Of a DNA stretch of 64,000 nucleotides, positions 1 to 10,754 are shown piece after piece. A program made the translations under genes and the position numbers. The notes under the pieces were generated by a model. The model did no database searches, was not told where the DNA came from, and saw nothing but the letters and a program-made list of their open reading frames with translations. This stretch comes from Paulinella micropora (lineage: Eukaryota > Cercozoa > Imbricatea > Euglyphida > Paulinellidae). The first letter of the stretch is position 1, and every line of letters begins with the position of its first letter. The stretch covers positions 1 to 64,000 of the forward strand of contig WBZZ01006957.1 in assembly GCA_019918135.1 (NCBI GenBank), in the 5' to 3' direction.

Positions 1-1
1 C

Positions 2-2695
2 ACCCATCAGGATGCGTATGCAGATCAATCCAAGTTACCGCGTACAGGCGAGGAACAGTTCGTTCAGACGAACCGTTCTGCCCGCCACATTGCGCAATTT
101 CTGAATGGTCTTCCTCTCAAGTTGGTATCACCAGCCTTGTTCATGAATCGGACCTCATTGACGGTGTTTCATCACCCGCCGGTGTGGGGACGATCCAGAG
201 CACAGCTGGCTTCAATTCTGGCTTTGGGAGTCGGCGACTTTGAACCGATATCCGATACATTCCTTTTCAGAACACACATGGCATACTCTGCAGATAGACA
301 GTATGGTTTTGCAGGTCATTTGTCAGGGCTCTATCCGGGACACGTCGGACAAAGCGTACATCAGCAAATCATGCAATATGTAGTCCCATTCCCATGGTCC
401 CACGTACAGGATGTACTTCCAGTACGTACGGGACAGAGCTCTGCCCAAGCCCGCCCGCAAGATCACCTCGGTTGCCCTCTCTACCACCTTTACAGGTTCG
501 ACTTTACTCACTTATGGCAATGGTTCGCATGCATTTACTATCTTTTTCGTTTACCTTCGATTTCAGATATAAGGTATTGCACCAATCCATTTGACATCAA
601 GGGATATCACCAGGGGCAAAGGATATACACTCTGTATGCCTTGCTACCCTCGGCATATTTTGGCCATATGGATATGACGATTTGTACTACAAATAGCCAT
701 CTCCCTATCATCCAAAGAGGCCAAGGACGGCAGTCTCCCCAGGTCGAAGCTCTTCAACGTCAATTCAGTGACCCGTACGACAGAGAGATCTTGGAACAGG
801 AGGTGAACATGCTAAACCAGCCTTCGCCGTTCATGACAGAACGATGGAATGCAGGCGTTAACACATGGGCACCTGTACAAAATTATCTGCTTATGCAAGT
901 ACCGCGAGAGACATACGACCAGAAGTTTTCGTGCACCACGCTCCCTCAAGTACCTTGGTTTATGCAGATACAAACCAAGGCACGCGCCCTTCAACATGGA
1001 GTCAATGCGGCGGCGTATGAGGAAACCCATGTAGTGGTCCACCCGGGTGCGTATTCACCTTGTCTTGCAGACATTCTGAATCCGTATTCGCGGGCACTGC
1101 GAGCCAGGGGTTACCCATATGGTGCTCCATCGATCCATAATCATGTGGGAACTACAGAGATGGTATCGAATCTTCATCGTATCGACCTGGCTGCCACGTA
1201 TCTCGGAACTAGGGCAGACACTCGTGATCCACGGGACATCGCTGCGTTCCTAAAACTACCTTTGATTCCCGTTGATCCTGGGTGGGACTCCGTCACTTCC
1301 TTTCAAACACACCGACGCCTTGAGGCAGCGATGATCCACAACGTCATCCTCAGCGAGGACGTCGATATGTTCACAAGGAGTGGTCGCCTCCCGCGGGCCC
1401 AGCAGCCTCAAGGCCCAGAGTCTGATTACCCTCAGTTCAGAGTCCAAGCAGAAAACGAACGATTGCAACTCGCCCAACCGCGAGAACCATATTCATCATA
1501 TCGATCGCTTTCAACGCCTTCACCATCTTCATCGTCGTCATCGTCTTCATCGTCTTTACCATCCTCATTGTCTACATCCGCCCCTTCGACGGAGGCTTCC
1601 GTCATCGGACGATTTAAACGACAATATGTGATGGCGGGACAACGGCCTTTACAGCCAAGTCGGCCACTATGGGCTCCATCGGTTCCCTCCAGATTCCCTT
1701 CCGCTAACAGATCCGCGCGTTCGGCTTCTGGGACTCTCCGCAGATCCCCACGCCTTTCATCCCGTTCGACTCCGCGCGGTCACTCATCCGCCGAGCCGAC
1801 ATCACAACGGAGATTGCATTATGCGGCAGCTGATCGAAGCGGCAAGGAAGAGAAGGAAGAAACGCAGTCCCCTACAGGCTCGAAAGAAGATGGAGGCAGA
1901 CGCAAGCGGGCGAAGCCAAGTTGCAGGCCCGACAGTCCCAGACAGAGACGCGATAGAGATGATGATAAAAGCCCATCTGGCTATTCTTCTTCTTCGTCAT
2001 CTTCTTCCTCTTCTTCGTCATCCTCCTCTTCATCCTCTTCCAGATCTGTTCCAGCCCCGAGTGCGACTCGCGCGGACCGGACATCCGGCAAGAGAGAGAA
2101 AGAAGAAAAGACGCGGAACGGAAACAAGAAGACAAGAAAGAGGAATAAGGAGAACTACCAGAAAGGTGTACTCCAGAAAGGTGTATTCCAGAAAGGTGCC
2201 TCTGATGGCCACGGCCGCAGGTATGTAGTGCACAGGAATCGTCCTGTGTCACGAGGTGACCGCCAGCCCGCACGCTCACAACAACACGCTCACAACCATC
2301 GTTTGCGACAGGCTTTGTACCAGAGTGCCTATTGGAATAATCTGGTTCAGAAATGGGCTACGAATATTTCGACACGGAGACAGGTCCCTAGTCGACAGCC
2401 GCAACAATATGGCCCACAGCGTGTACCCAGACGTGCACCAAGACGCGCGCCAAGGGAGCCATGCCTACCTCGATCGGTAGAGCCCCAGAACTTGGTTCCA
2501 GAGCCGCGTAGTAATTCCTACGCACCACGCGCGTCCCTCCCCAAACAGCGCCGAGCTTCACGGCCACCTAACCATTCAATGCTTATGCTCCGAACGTTGA
2601 CAGAGCCACAATATCGAGCACCCCCTTCTTCAGGACAACTGCGTTCTCGTCCACACTCCCCTCAATACGAGCCGGAGATGTGCAGGACGCAGTGA
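2..2695 (+). CDS. gag-like ORF of the Ty3/gypsy element (open at left edge)
   Basis: The reading frame is open from the window edge, so the true start lies upstream. The product has a globular-looking N-terminal two thirds without a family I can name, then a low-complexity region with two long serine runs (about residues 460-480 and 625-645) and a strongly basic, Arg/Gln-rich C-terminus of roughly 200 residues that could bind nucleic acid. No CCHC zinc knuckle is visible. Its place directly upstream of the pol frames makes a Gag role the simplest reading. The function is inferred from position and composition, not from a recognised domain. Confidence 0.6.
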   Translation, partial: THQDAYADQSKLPRTGEEQFVQTNRSARHIAQFLNGLPLKLVSPALFMNRTSLTVFHHPPVWGRSRAQLASILALGVGDFEPISDTFLFRTHMAYSADRQYGFAGHLSGLYPGHVGQSVHQQIMQYVVPFPWSHVQDVLPVRTGQSSAQARPQDHLGCPLYHLYRFDFTHLWQWFACIYYLFRLPSISDIRYCTNPFDIKGYHQGQRIYTLYALLPSAYFGHMDMTICTTNSHLPIIQRGQGRQSPQVEALQRQFSDPYDREILEQEVNMLNQPSPFMTERWNAGVNTWAPVQNYLLMQVPRETYDQKFSCTTLPQVPWFMQIQTKARALQHGVNAAAYEETHVVVHPGAYSPCLADILNPYSRALRARGYPYGAPSIHNHVGTTEMVSNLHRIDLAATYLGTRADTRDPRDIAAFLKLPLIPVDPGWDSVTSFQTHRRLEAAMIHNVILSEDVDMFTRSGRLPRAQQPQGPESDYPQFRVQAENERLQLAQPREPYSSYRSLSTPSPSSSSSSSSSSLPSSLSTSAPSTEASVIGRFKRQYVMAGQRPLQPSRPLWAPSVPSRFPSANRSARSASGTLRRSPRLSSRSTPRGHSSAEPTSQRRLHYAAADRSGKEEKEETQSPTGSKEDGGRRKRAKPSCRPDSPRQRRDRDDDKSPSGYSSSSSSSSSSSSSSSSSSSRSVPAPSATRADRTSGKREKEEKTRNGNKKTRKRNKENYQKGVLQKGVFQKGASDGHGRRYVVHRNRPVSRGDRQPARSQQHAHNHRLRQALYQSAYWNNLVQKWATNISTRRQVPSRQPQQYGPQRVPRRAPRRAPREPCLPRSVEPQNLVPEPRSNSYAPRASLPKQRRASRPPNHSMLMLRTLTEPQYRAPPSSGQLRSRPHSPQYEPEMCRTQ

Positions 2696-2737
2696 CAACC
2701 CACGGAGTCGAATCCGGACCCCATAAAGTCGCACATT

Positions 2738-5143
2738 GTGGCTCGGCTAACGTTACCGCACGATCCGGATCGCCCTCCGATCAGCGGTTTAGACTGGCTT
2801 TCTATGCACATGACTTATGACCCAGGTATCTTGCACGTCACAGCGGACGACATCACAGGGTTGTTCCCAGACCCCGTCTTGATGCTTTCAGAAACGTTGT
2901 GTCGTCAATACCTAGACGAACAGAAAGAAAAGAAGGACGAGCCTTCTAAACCCAAGTTCACTCCGGATACAATCAGCTCCAACCTAACACTTCCCCAAAA
3001 GAAGAGAGCGCAAGATTTTCTCAAACGCTACGACGGCCGATTCTTAGACAAGGCTGGTTGTTTTACGCACACTGTTATCTCTTTGAAGCTACGTCCAGGT
3101 GCAAAGCCCATTTGGGTTCCCTGCCCTCGATGGACGCCTGCTGTCCGAGAGTTTCTAACTCAGTGGGCAGACGCTATGCTTGCCACAGGTCGTTATAGCT
3201 TTGCCTCTCCAAACTGCGAGTGGGCTACTCGACCGTGCCCCGTAGGCAAGTTTGATTCTCTCGACCACTTTAAAGGCATTCGCACGGTTTTCGATTACCG
3301 CGCGGTCAATGACCGGCTCCTCCTTCCGGTCCCAGGCCTTCCTAACCCCGATCATCACCGTGAACTTTTTGCGGGATATAACTTTATATCTTCATTAGAC
3401 ATGGTTGATGGTTTTTCGCACCTCAAGATCGACACTACAGACGACAGCCGCGATATCCTCGCCGTGTGGACTCCGCGCGGACTACTTGTCCCCAACTACA
3501 TGACGCAGGGTATTCACCGCGCCCCTGGCGACTTCCAGCGCGCCGTCGACAAGTCTTTTGGCCATCTCCCTTTTTGGGGCAAGACAGCCGCAGCTTACAT
3601 CGACGACGTACACGTGGTACATGATGACTTCGATGCACACATGGACCAGCTGGAGGAACTCATGAAGGCTGCGGAGGCAGCCGGCTGTTACTTCGCCGCA
3701 GACAAGCTTCGCATCGGCTACAACTCACTTCCAGTGCTAGGCAAAGTCTGCAGTAAGAAGGGCGTCGCCGCCGACACCAGCAAGATAGACGCCATTCTGA
3801 GGATCAGTGAACCTCAGAACATTACTGAGGTCCGCTCCGTCCTTGGCATGACTAGCTTTATTCAGGCCCACATACCTAACTACTCTCGCTTGGTAGCGCC
3901 GCTCACCGATCTACTCAAATCTTCGAACGCCCGGCCTCCGGGATCCAACTTTTTCCGCGAAAAAGAGAAGAAATGCTTCGCCAAGCTCAAGCGCATCCTA
4001 ACTACGCTTCCGATCCTCGCCAAGTACGACAAGACGCAGCAACTGTACCTTCGTACAGACGAAAGTATCGTGGGCATCGGCGGAGCTCTACATTCGGGCC
4101 CAGACAAAGCATCTCCCGTTATTTCGTATTTCTCGCTCAAATTTACGGAAATTCAATCCCGGTGGGTCACGTATGTTCGGCAAGCTTACGGTATAATTTA
4201 CGGGGTCCAACAATCTCGTTACTATATCGACGCTAGTGATCATCCACTGACAATCGTCACGGATCATCGCCCGCTCATATGGCTATACCACGCCAGAAGC
4301 CCGATGGTTGTTGGTTGGGTCCTAGACCACCTACAAACTATCCGCTTCAAGGTAGAATACATTCAGGGTAAACAGAATCTCCTTCCTGATGCCCTGTCTC
4401 GTATTCCTTGCATATCGCCCGGCCAACCCACTCTCCTCGGGGAGGTCGAAGCGACGAACCAGCTATTGGACATTATCCCGGCAGCTATGCTACAGTCCAG
4501 TGGACGCTCCTTTTGGCTCGCGATTGAAGGGACCCACCCGCAATTTGACACGCGCTTTAAGAAGCACGATTGTCGAATTCTGCGCGGTGTACCGACGATC
4601 AAGACCTTACAGGCCCCATGGGACTATGCTATAGTCATTCCCGCCGCGGAACGTGCTCCCGAAGTAGCTCGTCAACTTTTTGCCCTTAACAAGCCTTTTG
4701 CTGTTCTCGTTCCTCAGGATATGGTACACCTCATCCCCGACAATGAAACCATCTCTCGTGAGACAGTTCTAGCTTGTCACAAAATCGTCTTCCTAGAAGA
4801 CAATCTTGTGTGGCTCGTTCATAACTTTGGATTAGACCGCCATGCTGTGCTTAATATGTATGCTACATCTCATGCACCTCGTGTTACACGCGACGATATC
4901 CAATTAGCGCAGAAAGATGATCCTCTTTTGAAACCGCTCTGGGACGGATCGACATCTATCGGCCAAGGCAATGGTCTCCTCTTTCCCAAAGGTGGATTGG
5001 CTGTACACATCATGCCCGACCGCTCACGTCGCATATATGTTCCGTCCGCTCTCATACGCAAGCTTGTCTCCCATGCTCACTTGATCCAAAACCACGCAAA
5101 GGTTCCAACCCTTGCACCATATATCTGTCAACGATACATATAG
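2738..5143 (+). CDS. pol: Ty3/gypsy pol: reverse transcriptase and RNase H
   Basis: The RT domain occupies about residues 100-390. It has the motif LDMVDGFSHLKI (the first catalytic Asp region), a QGIHRAPGDFQ stretch matching the gypsy Q-G-x-x-x-A-P-x-x-F-Q block, and the YIDD box that carries the catalytic Asp pair. The RNase H domain follows, with LYLRTDESIVGIGGAL and IVTDHRPLIWLY matching the usual Ty3-type DAS-G-GAVL and TDHKPL blocks. The sequence KVEYIQGKQNLLPDALSRI is the typical linker that ends RNase H in this family. No aspartic protease motif (DTG/DSG) is clear. The start is uncertain because the first codon of the open frame is not ATG. Confidence 0.92.
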   Translation: MARLTLPHDPDRPPISGLDWLSMHMTYDPGILHVTADDITGLFPDPVLMLSETLCRQYLDEQKEKKDEPSKPKFTPDTISSNLTLPQKKRAQDFLKRYDGRFLDKAGCFTHTVISLKLRPGAKPIWVPCPRWTPAVREFLTQWADAMLATGRYSFASPNCEWATRPCPVGKFDSLDHFKGIRTVFDYRAVNDRLLLPVPGLPNPDHHRELFAGYNFISSLDMVDGFSHLKIDTTDDSRDILAVWTPRGLLVPNYMTQGIHRAPGDFQRAVDKSFGHLPFWGKTAAAYIDDVHVVHDDFDAHMDQLEELMKAAEAAGCYFAADKLRIGYNSLPVLGKVCSKKGVAADTSKIDAILRISEPQNITEVRSVLGMTSFIQAHIPNYSRLVAPLTDLLKSSNARPPGSNFFREKEKKCFAKLKRILTTLPILAKYDKTQQLYLRTDESIVGIGGALHSGPDKASPVISYFSLKFTEIQSRWVTYVRQAYGIIYGVQQSRYYIDASDHPLTIVTDHRPLIWLYHARSPMVVGWVLDHLQTIRFKVEYIQGKQNLLPDALSRIPCISPGQPTLLGEVEATNQLLDIIPAAMLQSSGRSFWLAIEGTHPQFDTRFKKHDCRILRGVPTIKTLQAPWDYAIVIPAAERAPEVARQLFALNKPFAVLVPQDMVHLIPDNETISRETVLACHKIVFLEDNLVWLVHNFGLDRHAVLNMYATSHAPRVTRDDIQLAQKDDPLLKPLWDGSTSIGQGNGLLFPKGGLAVHIMPDRSRRIYVPSALIRKLVSHAHLIQNHAKVPTLAPYICQRYI

Positions 5144-5167
5144 TTTGGACCCGATGAGAAAGACAGG

Positions 5168-6448
5168 ATGCACGCCGACATAGGGGCTATCCTCAAAGAT
5201 TGCCACTTTTGTCAACTTTCACACGCCCGCCTCACGCACAATCATGGTCGCTATAACTCGTTAGTCTGGAATCACCCAGGACAGGCTATAGGCATAGATC
5301 ATGTTCATATAGGCATCGAAGGCGTATCAGAACAGTATGTGCTAACCATAGTTGATTTATTCGCAGGTTACCTACTTTTCGTTCCAGTTGTTTCCACTAC
5401 CGCTGAAGAGACCGTAGACACCATCATTGCTCGGTGGGTATGCCTTTTTGGTTTTCCAGAGGCCATCCTCTCTGACGATCATGGATCTTTCCGTGGCAAT
5501 CTCGCCAAGGCCTTCTGCAGCATGGCTGGAATCGACTGGCTCACCACTGCGCCATACTCTCACCATCAGTTAGGCATGGTAGAACGCAGGCACCAAAGCC
5601 TCCGCCGCGCCATCCAGGCACTCTCAGACAAGGACAAGAAGACTTGGCCCAAGGCCATGCCCGCTCTCTTGTTTTCGCAAAACACCTACGTCTCTACTGC
5701 CATCGGCGTCTCGGCCTTTGAAGGTATGATGGCTCGTCAGCCACGTACGTCGATCGACATCTTCGACACCCCCGAAGTCATCGCAGCACGCGCGGCCCGA
5801 TCAACCGCCGCTATGACCAAGTCCGGAACAACGACAATCCAGACGTCGGACCAACTCGACACGCTCCGCCTAGCCCGGATCGCTGTCACCGCCTACATCA
5901 AGGAGTACGTCTCCTTCACTCGCAAGGCCGCCAACGAACAGAAGAACAAGCAACGGCGACGCAAGCTACCCGCTTGGAAGGTAGGTGACCGAGTCACCGT
6001 CTACCGACCCAAACAATCCACCAAGGGTGTTCCCGCCTCTTCTGTCCTTCAACACGACGGACCTAATGTTATCGAGGCCAAGCCCTCTAATAACACCTTT
6101 CGCCTCCGCCACGAGCACACCAGCAAAATCTTGCGCAAAATCGACATTGCACATCTTAGTCCTTACACGGCTCCGTCCGACTCGGCTCAAACCATTGACC
6201 CGGTCCGGGACCAGGACTATAATGATGATAAACAGGACTATGTGGTTGGCGAGGTGATAGCTTTCATTGATGATGGTTTACTCAAGTTAGGGACAATCAT
6301 GGACGAAGACCCCGCTGACGATCGCGACGACTTTCGCGTCCATCAACTCGGCATCACTTCGCTGACGAACATGCAGTTCCGCCCTGTCTACGTGGAGCCG
6401 ATCATTCATCCGGACGGCACGGTCACAGAAGGACCGACTCACCTCTAA
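5168..6448 (+). CDS. Ty3/gypsy integrase
   Basis: The N-terminal part has CHFCQLSH, the cysteine half of the HHCC zinc-binding domain. The DDE catalytic core follows: TIVDLFAGYLLF carries the first Asp, LSDDHGSF the second and QLGMVERRHQSLRRAI the Glu. The C-terminal third contains KVGDRVTVYRP, which resembles the GPY/F-type module (fluid K-x-G-D-x-V-x) that follows the core in gypsy integrases. No chromodomain is clear in the last 100 residues. It lies directly downstream of the RT frame, as expected for one polyprotein. Confidence 0.9.
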   Translation: MHADIGAILKDCHFCQLSHARLTHNHGRYNSLVWNHPGQAIGIDHVHIGIEGVSEQYVLTIVDLFAGYLLFVPVVSTTAEETVDTIIARWVCLFGFPEAILSDDHGSFRGNLAKAFCSMAGIDWLTTAPYSHHQLGMVERRHQSLRRAIQALSDKDKKTWPKAMPALLFSQNTYVSTAIGVSAFEGMMARQPRTSIDIFDTPEVIAARAARSTAAMTKSGTTTIQTSDQLDTLRLARIAVTAYIKEYVSFTRKAANEQKNKQRRRKLPAWKVGDRVTVYRPKQSTKGVPASSVLQHDGPNVIEAKPSNNTFRLRHEHTSKILRKIDIAHLSPYTAPSDSAQTIDPVRDQDYNDDKQDYVVGEVIAFIDDGLLKLGTIMDEDPADDRDDFRVHQLGITSLTNMQFRPVYVEPIIHPDGTVTEGPTHL

Positions 6449-8274
6449 TGGACGAAGCCCCTTAGCACCTGGAAGAAGATGACACTCGACAGCGAGAACG
6501 ATCAAGTCGTCCATCGCGATATCCAGTTTCGACCCGGCCCCACTAATAAGACAAAGGGTTACATCATACCCGAACAGCTCAAACGTTTACGCAAACCTTA
6601 CAACGGTAAGACATACGACTTTCATTTCTTCAAAATGAGATCGAAGTAGACTCTTAAGTGGTTTTTGCTTATAGAACTCCCGACGGACTCTATCTCCTTT
6701 CCCACTCCATATACAATCCAACAAGGCTTTAGTATTTTCCACAGGCTTGTACGATAGTCATATTCACATATTTTGAATAGGATTCAGCCAAGGCAGGTCA
6801 CACAATGCTATTTACCGCTTTGAACACGTAGTGATAGTGTTGGCCCCATGCTCCTATCTCCTGATGTATGATTGGGTACACTATATCCGTCCTGCCTCTG
6901 TATGTTGATACTACCTTGATCATTGCGCTGACACATATACGCACTGCGGCACCATATCGCGCATTGATCTGCATCTGCAATCTTTTCTTTGATTCGTTTT
7001 TCATTTACACCTATCTACATAACTATTGGTCAATTATCTGTTACAATTCGTTTCGATCGCAACTCAACCTACCGTTATGGTCTGGGGGGGGGGGGGGGGG
7101 AGTTATCGGAATCAACACTGTACCGGACCGAATTATCAATATTGTGATAAACTGATTCGTTAAACTTCTTCAAGTTTTTACTTCAAGTTTACACTTCTAT
7201 TTTTAGTTCCGGCACTTCATTTTTCCCGTTTACTTATCAACTGTCATAACTTGTAGTTGTTACGCTTTCAACTACTAGTATTAACAGATATGTTCATTTT
7301 TCCATTACCTGCCATTTTTCTAAATATGCTGACTATTGCCTTTTTGTCCCATATCTACTTGACTGTGAGAAAACTTTTATTCCTTTTGACGCATTTACGG
7401 CTCCCAGTCATTTATCTATTTGGTCCTTCAAGTCAAATAGGTAATACTTAACGGCCATTCAAGTCAAATAGGCAATGGACTTTATTTTTTCTCAGACTGA
7501 CTTGAAATCTACAACTGCTAGATAACAACAGGTACCACTTGAGAACTAGTCGTTTATTCTCAGAATTTGTCTTGTTTCGCAAGATACAAGTAGTCTGTCA
7601 TGCAACTGTACTAAATAAACTGGAATTGACCATCCCAGGAGTCTTTCTGTACAATTCCCAGTCTCGGAAATATTCTCGGGTCTAATGACAGCCGTGTGGC
7701 TATTCAAGTGAATGCCGGTTGGTAATTTCCTCACAGGAGTGTAGTCCAGACTTACAGTACTAGTGTCACTGAGCAAATATCGTTCTTTAATAATCCGCAA
7801 AAAGCTATTCAGAAAGATTTTTCAAGTTATTGTTGAAGAATACACTTACTTTCAATTTCGAGCTTGGTCCGGACGGCAGTTTGTTAAACTTGAAAATTAA
7901 TTTATAAATTATTAGTTTCTTACTAGAAAATCAATTCATTTTTGAAAAAAATTTAAGTAGGTTACGCACATCCGATTCTTCTGAAAACAATACAATAGAA
8001 ATAGCATGAGTTCTTTTACTAAAATTAATCGAAATCTGCTGTCAAATTCTTGATTTCGCTTCGAGTTCTTAGTTTTTCATAGTAATTTTGTATTTATGAA
8101 TTAAGATGCTAAATTTTAAAAATTATTAATATTTTCTTCTTATTACTGTTGACATTCAAATGGAGACAAATTTCAGAAGAATGTTATAGAAACTTCAAAG
8201 ATTATTTTTTTTAAAAAGATTTTTTTTTAAAAGTTAAATTTATAAAAAAGTTTTATTTATATTGAAAAAACTAT

Positions 8275-8369
8275 AGCTATAAAAAAGTTCAAGCTATAAA
8301 CAAAAGTTACAGCTATAAAACAACTTGCAAGCTTGAACTTTTTTATAGCTTGAACTTTTTTTATAGCTT
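8275..8369. repeat. AT-rich inverted repeat (hairpin)
   Basis: A perfect 21-bp inverted repeat has one arm at 8275-8295 (AGCTATAAAAAAGTTCAAGC plus T) and the other at 8330-8350. A further near-copy of the right arm follows at 8348-8369. The loop also contains AGCTATAAAAC. It could fold as a hairpin, but nothing ties it to a gene. Confidence 0.8.
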
Positions 8370-8476
8370 CAACTTCTTTATAATTTTTTTTTTTGCTTTT
8401 TTTTCCCTTACAATACAATATTATTAATATTAATATTAAATATTATTAATACTATGATTAATAATAATACACATTC

Positions 8477-8560
8477 CTTCCTAATCTCTTGTCCCTTATC
8501 CCTAATCTCTTGTCACTTATTGTATCCCTAATCTCTTGTCCCTTATCCCTAATCTCAGCT
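8477..8560. repeat. short tandem repeat (CCTAATCTCTTGTCCCTTAT)
   Basis: The 20-base unit CCTAATCTCTTGTCCCTTAT occurs about four times in near-perfect form, separated by short variants. It is a small minisatellite in the AT-rich flank. Confidence 0.8.
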
Positions 8561-9056
8561 TTTATCCCGGAAGTTGTTCTATTAATACAATATCCTAATC
8601 CTATTTGTACAATATTGTACAATAATCCTAATCCTAATCAGTATTGTTAATAATACAATATTATTAATAATATTAATACAATATTATTAGTATTGTAAGC
8701 AAGGTTTAATGAAAGCTCAGGACCTGGAAAGAATAATATGGAAAGGACATTGTACAATACAATAGAATACGTATACAATATTGTACAATAATATTAATAA
8801 AACCGTCCCATGACTTTATATTAGTATTAATACAATATTATACAATAACAAAATAATTATTAATATTTCTACCTCACTTGCCCGCTTCATCACTCCCTGT
8901 CTCACTTTCTCTCTTGCTCAACCTCCCTTCCTCTCTTCACCCCCCATTATTACTTACTTAATATTACAATAAAAACTAATGCAATAAAGCTACGGCATGA
9001 AAGAGTGCTACCCTACTTCTCCTGTGGAGTTCGGCTACATAGCTACGGGTGACTCT

Positions 9057-9060
<4 letters not shown>

Positions 9061-9109
<49 letters not shown>

Positions 9110-9200
9110 CCTGTGTTCCTCCACTTCCTGCAGTACGGGAATTTCTACATTCTCGAGACCCCCCCCCCCCTCACAAAAAAAACACACACACACACTCATA
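9061..9200. repeat. CT, C and CA microsatellites at the island's left margin
   Basis: A pure CT run (9061-9104) is followed by a C homopolymer near 9161 and an A/CA run near 9175-9195. A phrase around GCAGTACGGGAATTTCTA occurs twice (about 9131 and 9235). This is the first DNA of the style that fills the window to 61 kb, so the left boundary of the island is probably close by. Confidence 0.75.
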
Positions 9201-9209
9201 CATCTCCCT

Positions 9210-9702
9210 CTAACCGCGTTCCTCCACTTGCTGCAGTACGGGAATTTCTAGAGTGACGAGATGTTCTTGGATAAGCTTTTGCGTCTTCTTGGGAATTTTA
9301 CCGGATTGCGTAAGGTTGATGTCCAAGGTTTTGCACTCTTGCCACATGTAATCTGCCCGCACTGCTTTTTTTTTCATTTGCAACACCCACCTCAAATTTC
9401 CAACGTTCGCTTGCAGTACCTGCCTTACCTAGTCGCTGGGCGGGCGCATAAGCGCCGGTGAGTGTGTTTGCATCACATGTGCCATACATAATTAGTTTCA
9501 CCATAGGACATCCATCATCAACCCAGTACTGTTCTACCCTGCCTAAATTCCATGCCCTAACTGCTTTTTTTTCCCTAAACAACTTCTCCACCTCTTCCTT
9601 TCCTTGGGCCTCTACTACAGCTGCCCAAGTCCCAATGACGGGAGGCCAACATTCAAAATCTTGATCCTCCACCCCTTGCTCTGGGGCCGCCGGTGCTGGC
9701 AA
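9210..9702 (-). CDS. uncharacterised island gene or remnant, minus strand
   Basis: Coding-like sequence runs on the minus strand over about 160 codons. The upstream part has regular amino-acid composition, for example GTWAAVVEAQGKEEVEKLF and VEQYWVDDGCPMVKLIMYG, and the downstream part reads TLDINLTQSGKIPKKTQKL. The signal lies in more than one frame, so the locus looks broken, with about one break. No domain is recognised. Its 5' end abuts the poly-G minisatellite. It could instead be chance open sequence. Confidence 0.35.
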
Positions 9703-9731
9703 TGGCTCCTACTAGTACCAGCAGCAGCAAC

Positions 9732-9766
<35 letters not shown>

Positions 9767-9780
9767 AATAAAGGGAGAGC

Positions 9781-9815
<35 letters not shown>

Positions 9816-10645
9816 GGGGGGCAAAACCGCTTGCGCAGGGGCCGCCGGTGCTGTCAATGTCGCCCCCTCCCAGCAACGACAACAAAAAATACATAAATAA
9901 TAAAGGGAGAGAGAGAGAGGGGGGGGGGGGGGGGGCAAAACCGCTTCTACAGGGGCCGCCGGTGCTGTCAATGGCGCCCCCTACCAGCCGTCAACAACAA
10001 CCAAAAATAAATAAATAATAAAGAGAGAGAGAGAGAGGGGGGGGGGGGGAGGCAAAACCGCTTCTGCAGGGGCCGCCGGTTCTGTCAATGGCGCCCCCTA
10101 CCAGCAACAACAACAAATAATAAATAAATAATAAAGGGAGAGAGAGAGAGCGAGAGAGAGAGGGGGGGGGGGGGGGGGCAAAACCGCTTGCGCAGGGACC
10201 GCCGGTGCTGTCAATGTCGCCCCCTGCCAGCAACAACAACAAAAAATACATAAACAATAAAGGGAGAGAGAGGGAGGGGGGGGGGGGCTACCTCCAACTC
10301 CAGTGCTGGCCGCGGCAGCGGAAACCGCTGGCTCCGGGTCCTGCGCAAAACCGGTCCCTCAGTGTTCGGTGGCGCCCCCTAACAGAGAAAAAAAAAGGGG
10401 GGGGGGGGAATGAGAGAGAGAGAGGGGGGGGGGGGGGGGGGCTTACATCAGGCCTTGGAAGTACTGGCAAAACCGCCTGCCAACAGAAAAAAAAAACAAA
10501 ACAAAACAAAACAAAAAAGGGGGGTGATACACATATATATAGAGAGACAGAGAGAGAGAGAGAGGGGGGGGGGGGGGGCGGGGGTGACCAATGGAGGTGA
10601 GTCTTCTGGTGCAGGCAATGGCGCCACCTAACAGCAAAGAAAATA

Positions 10646-10702
<57 letters not shown>

Positions 10703-10740
10703 GGGGGGGGGGGCCTCTTGCGCAGAGGCTGGTGTTGTCG
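9683..10740. repeat. degenerate ~110-155 bp minisatellite with GA/G and A tracts
   Basis: Eight or so diverged units follow each other, five of them very clear (unit landmarks near 9683, 9838, 9951, 10069 and 10194). Each unit has the same internal order: GCCGCCGGTGCTGTCAATGG, then CGCCCCCT-CCAGCAACAACAA, an A-rich stretch often ending TAAATAATAAAGGG, a (GA)n run, a G homopolymer and CAAAACCGCTT. Units to the right (10340-10740) are more decayed, and one carries an A run of nearly 60 bases. Apparent Pro/Phe/Leu-rich reading frames here come only from the repeat. Confidence 0.9.
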
Positions 10741-10754
10741 ATGCGGCGGTTTGG

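Larger units (their letters stand above)
1..6448 (+). mobile_element. Ty3/gypsy LTR retrotransposon, internal region
   Basis: Three large same-strand reading frames follow each other in the order gag-like, reverse transcriptase-RNase H, integrase, which is the gene order of Ty3/gypsy elements. The element runs off the left edge, so its 5' LTR is not in view. I could not recognise a 3' LTR, primer-binding site or polypurine tract after 6448. The coding frames are long and well conserved, so the copy looks fairly young, but it appears lightly broken, with about one or two breaks. It lies in AT-rich DNA outside the GC-rich island that begins near 9 kb. Confidence 0.9.
6449..8996. other. AT-rich intergenic DNA
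   Basis: This stretch contains no convincing gene on either strand. It holds an isolated run of about 15 G at 7085, then increasingly AT-rich DNA, with runs of TTAATATTA and of TTGTACAATA palindromes from about 8400 to 8850. Base composition and repeat content contrast with the GC-rich, poly-G-rich DNA that starts near 9.0 kb and resemble the flank at the right end of the window. I take this as host flanking DNA between the retrotransposon and the island. Confidence 0.6.

Noticed and set aside
1-6660. LTRs of the Ty3/gypsy element
   Set aside because: I looked for a repeat pair with TG...CA ends around the element but found none in view; the 5' side lies outside the window.
9615-10257. Pro/Ser/Leu/Phe-rich minus-strand frames
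   Set aside because: Produced by the G, GA and A tracts of the minisatellite; composition follows the repeat and not a protein.
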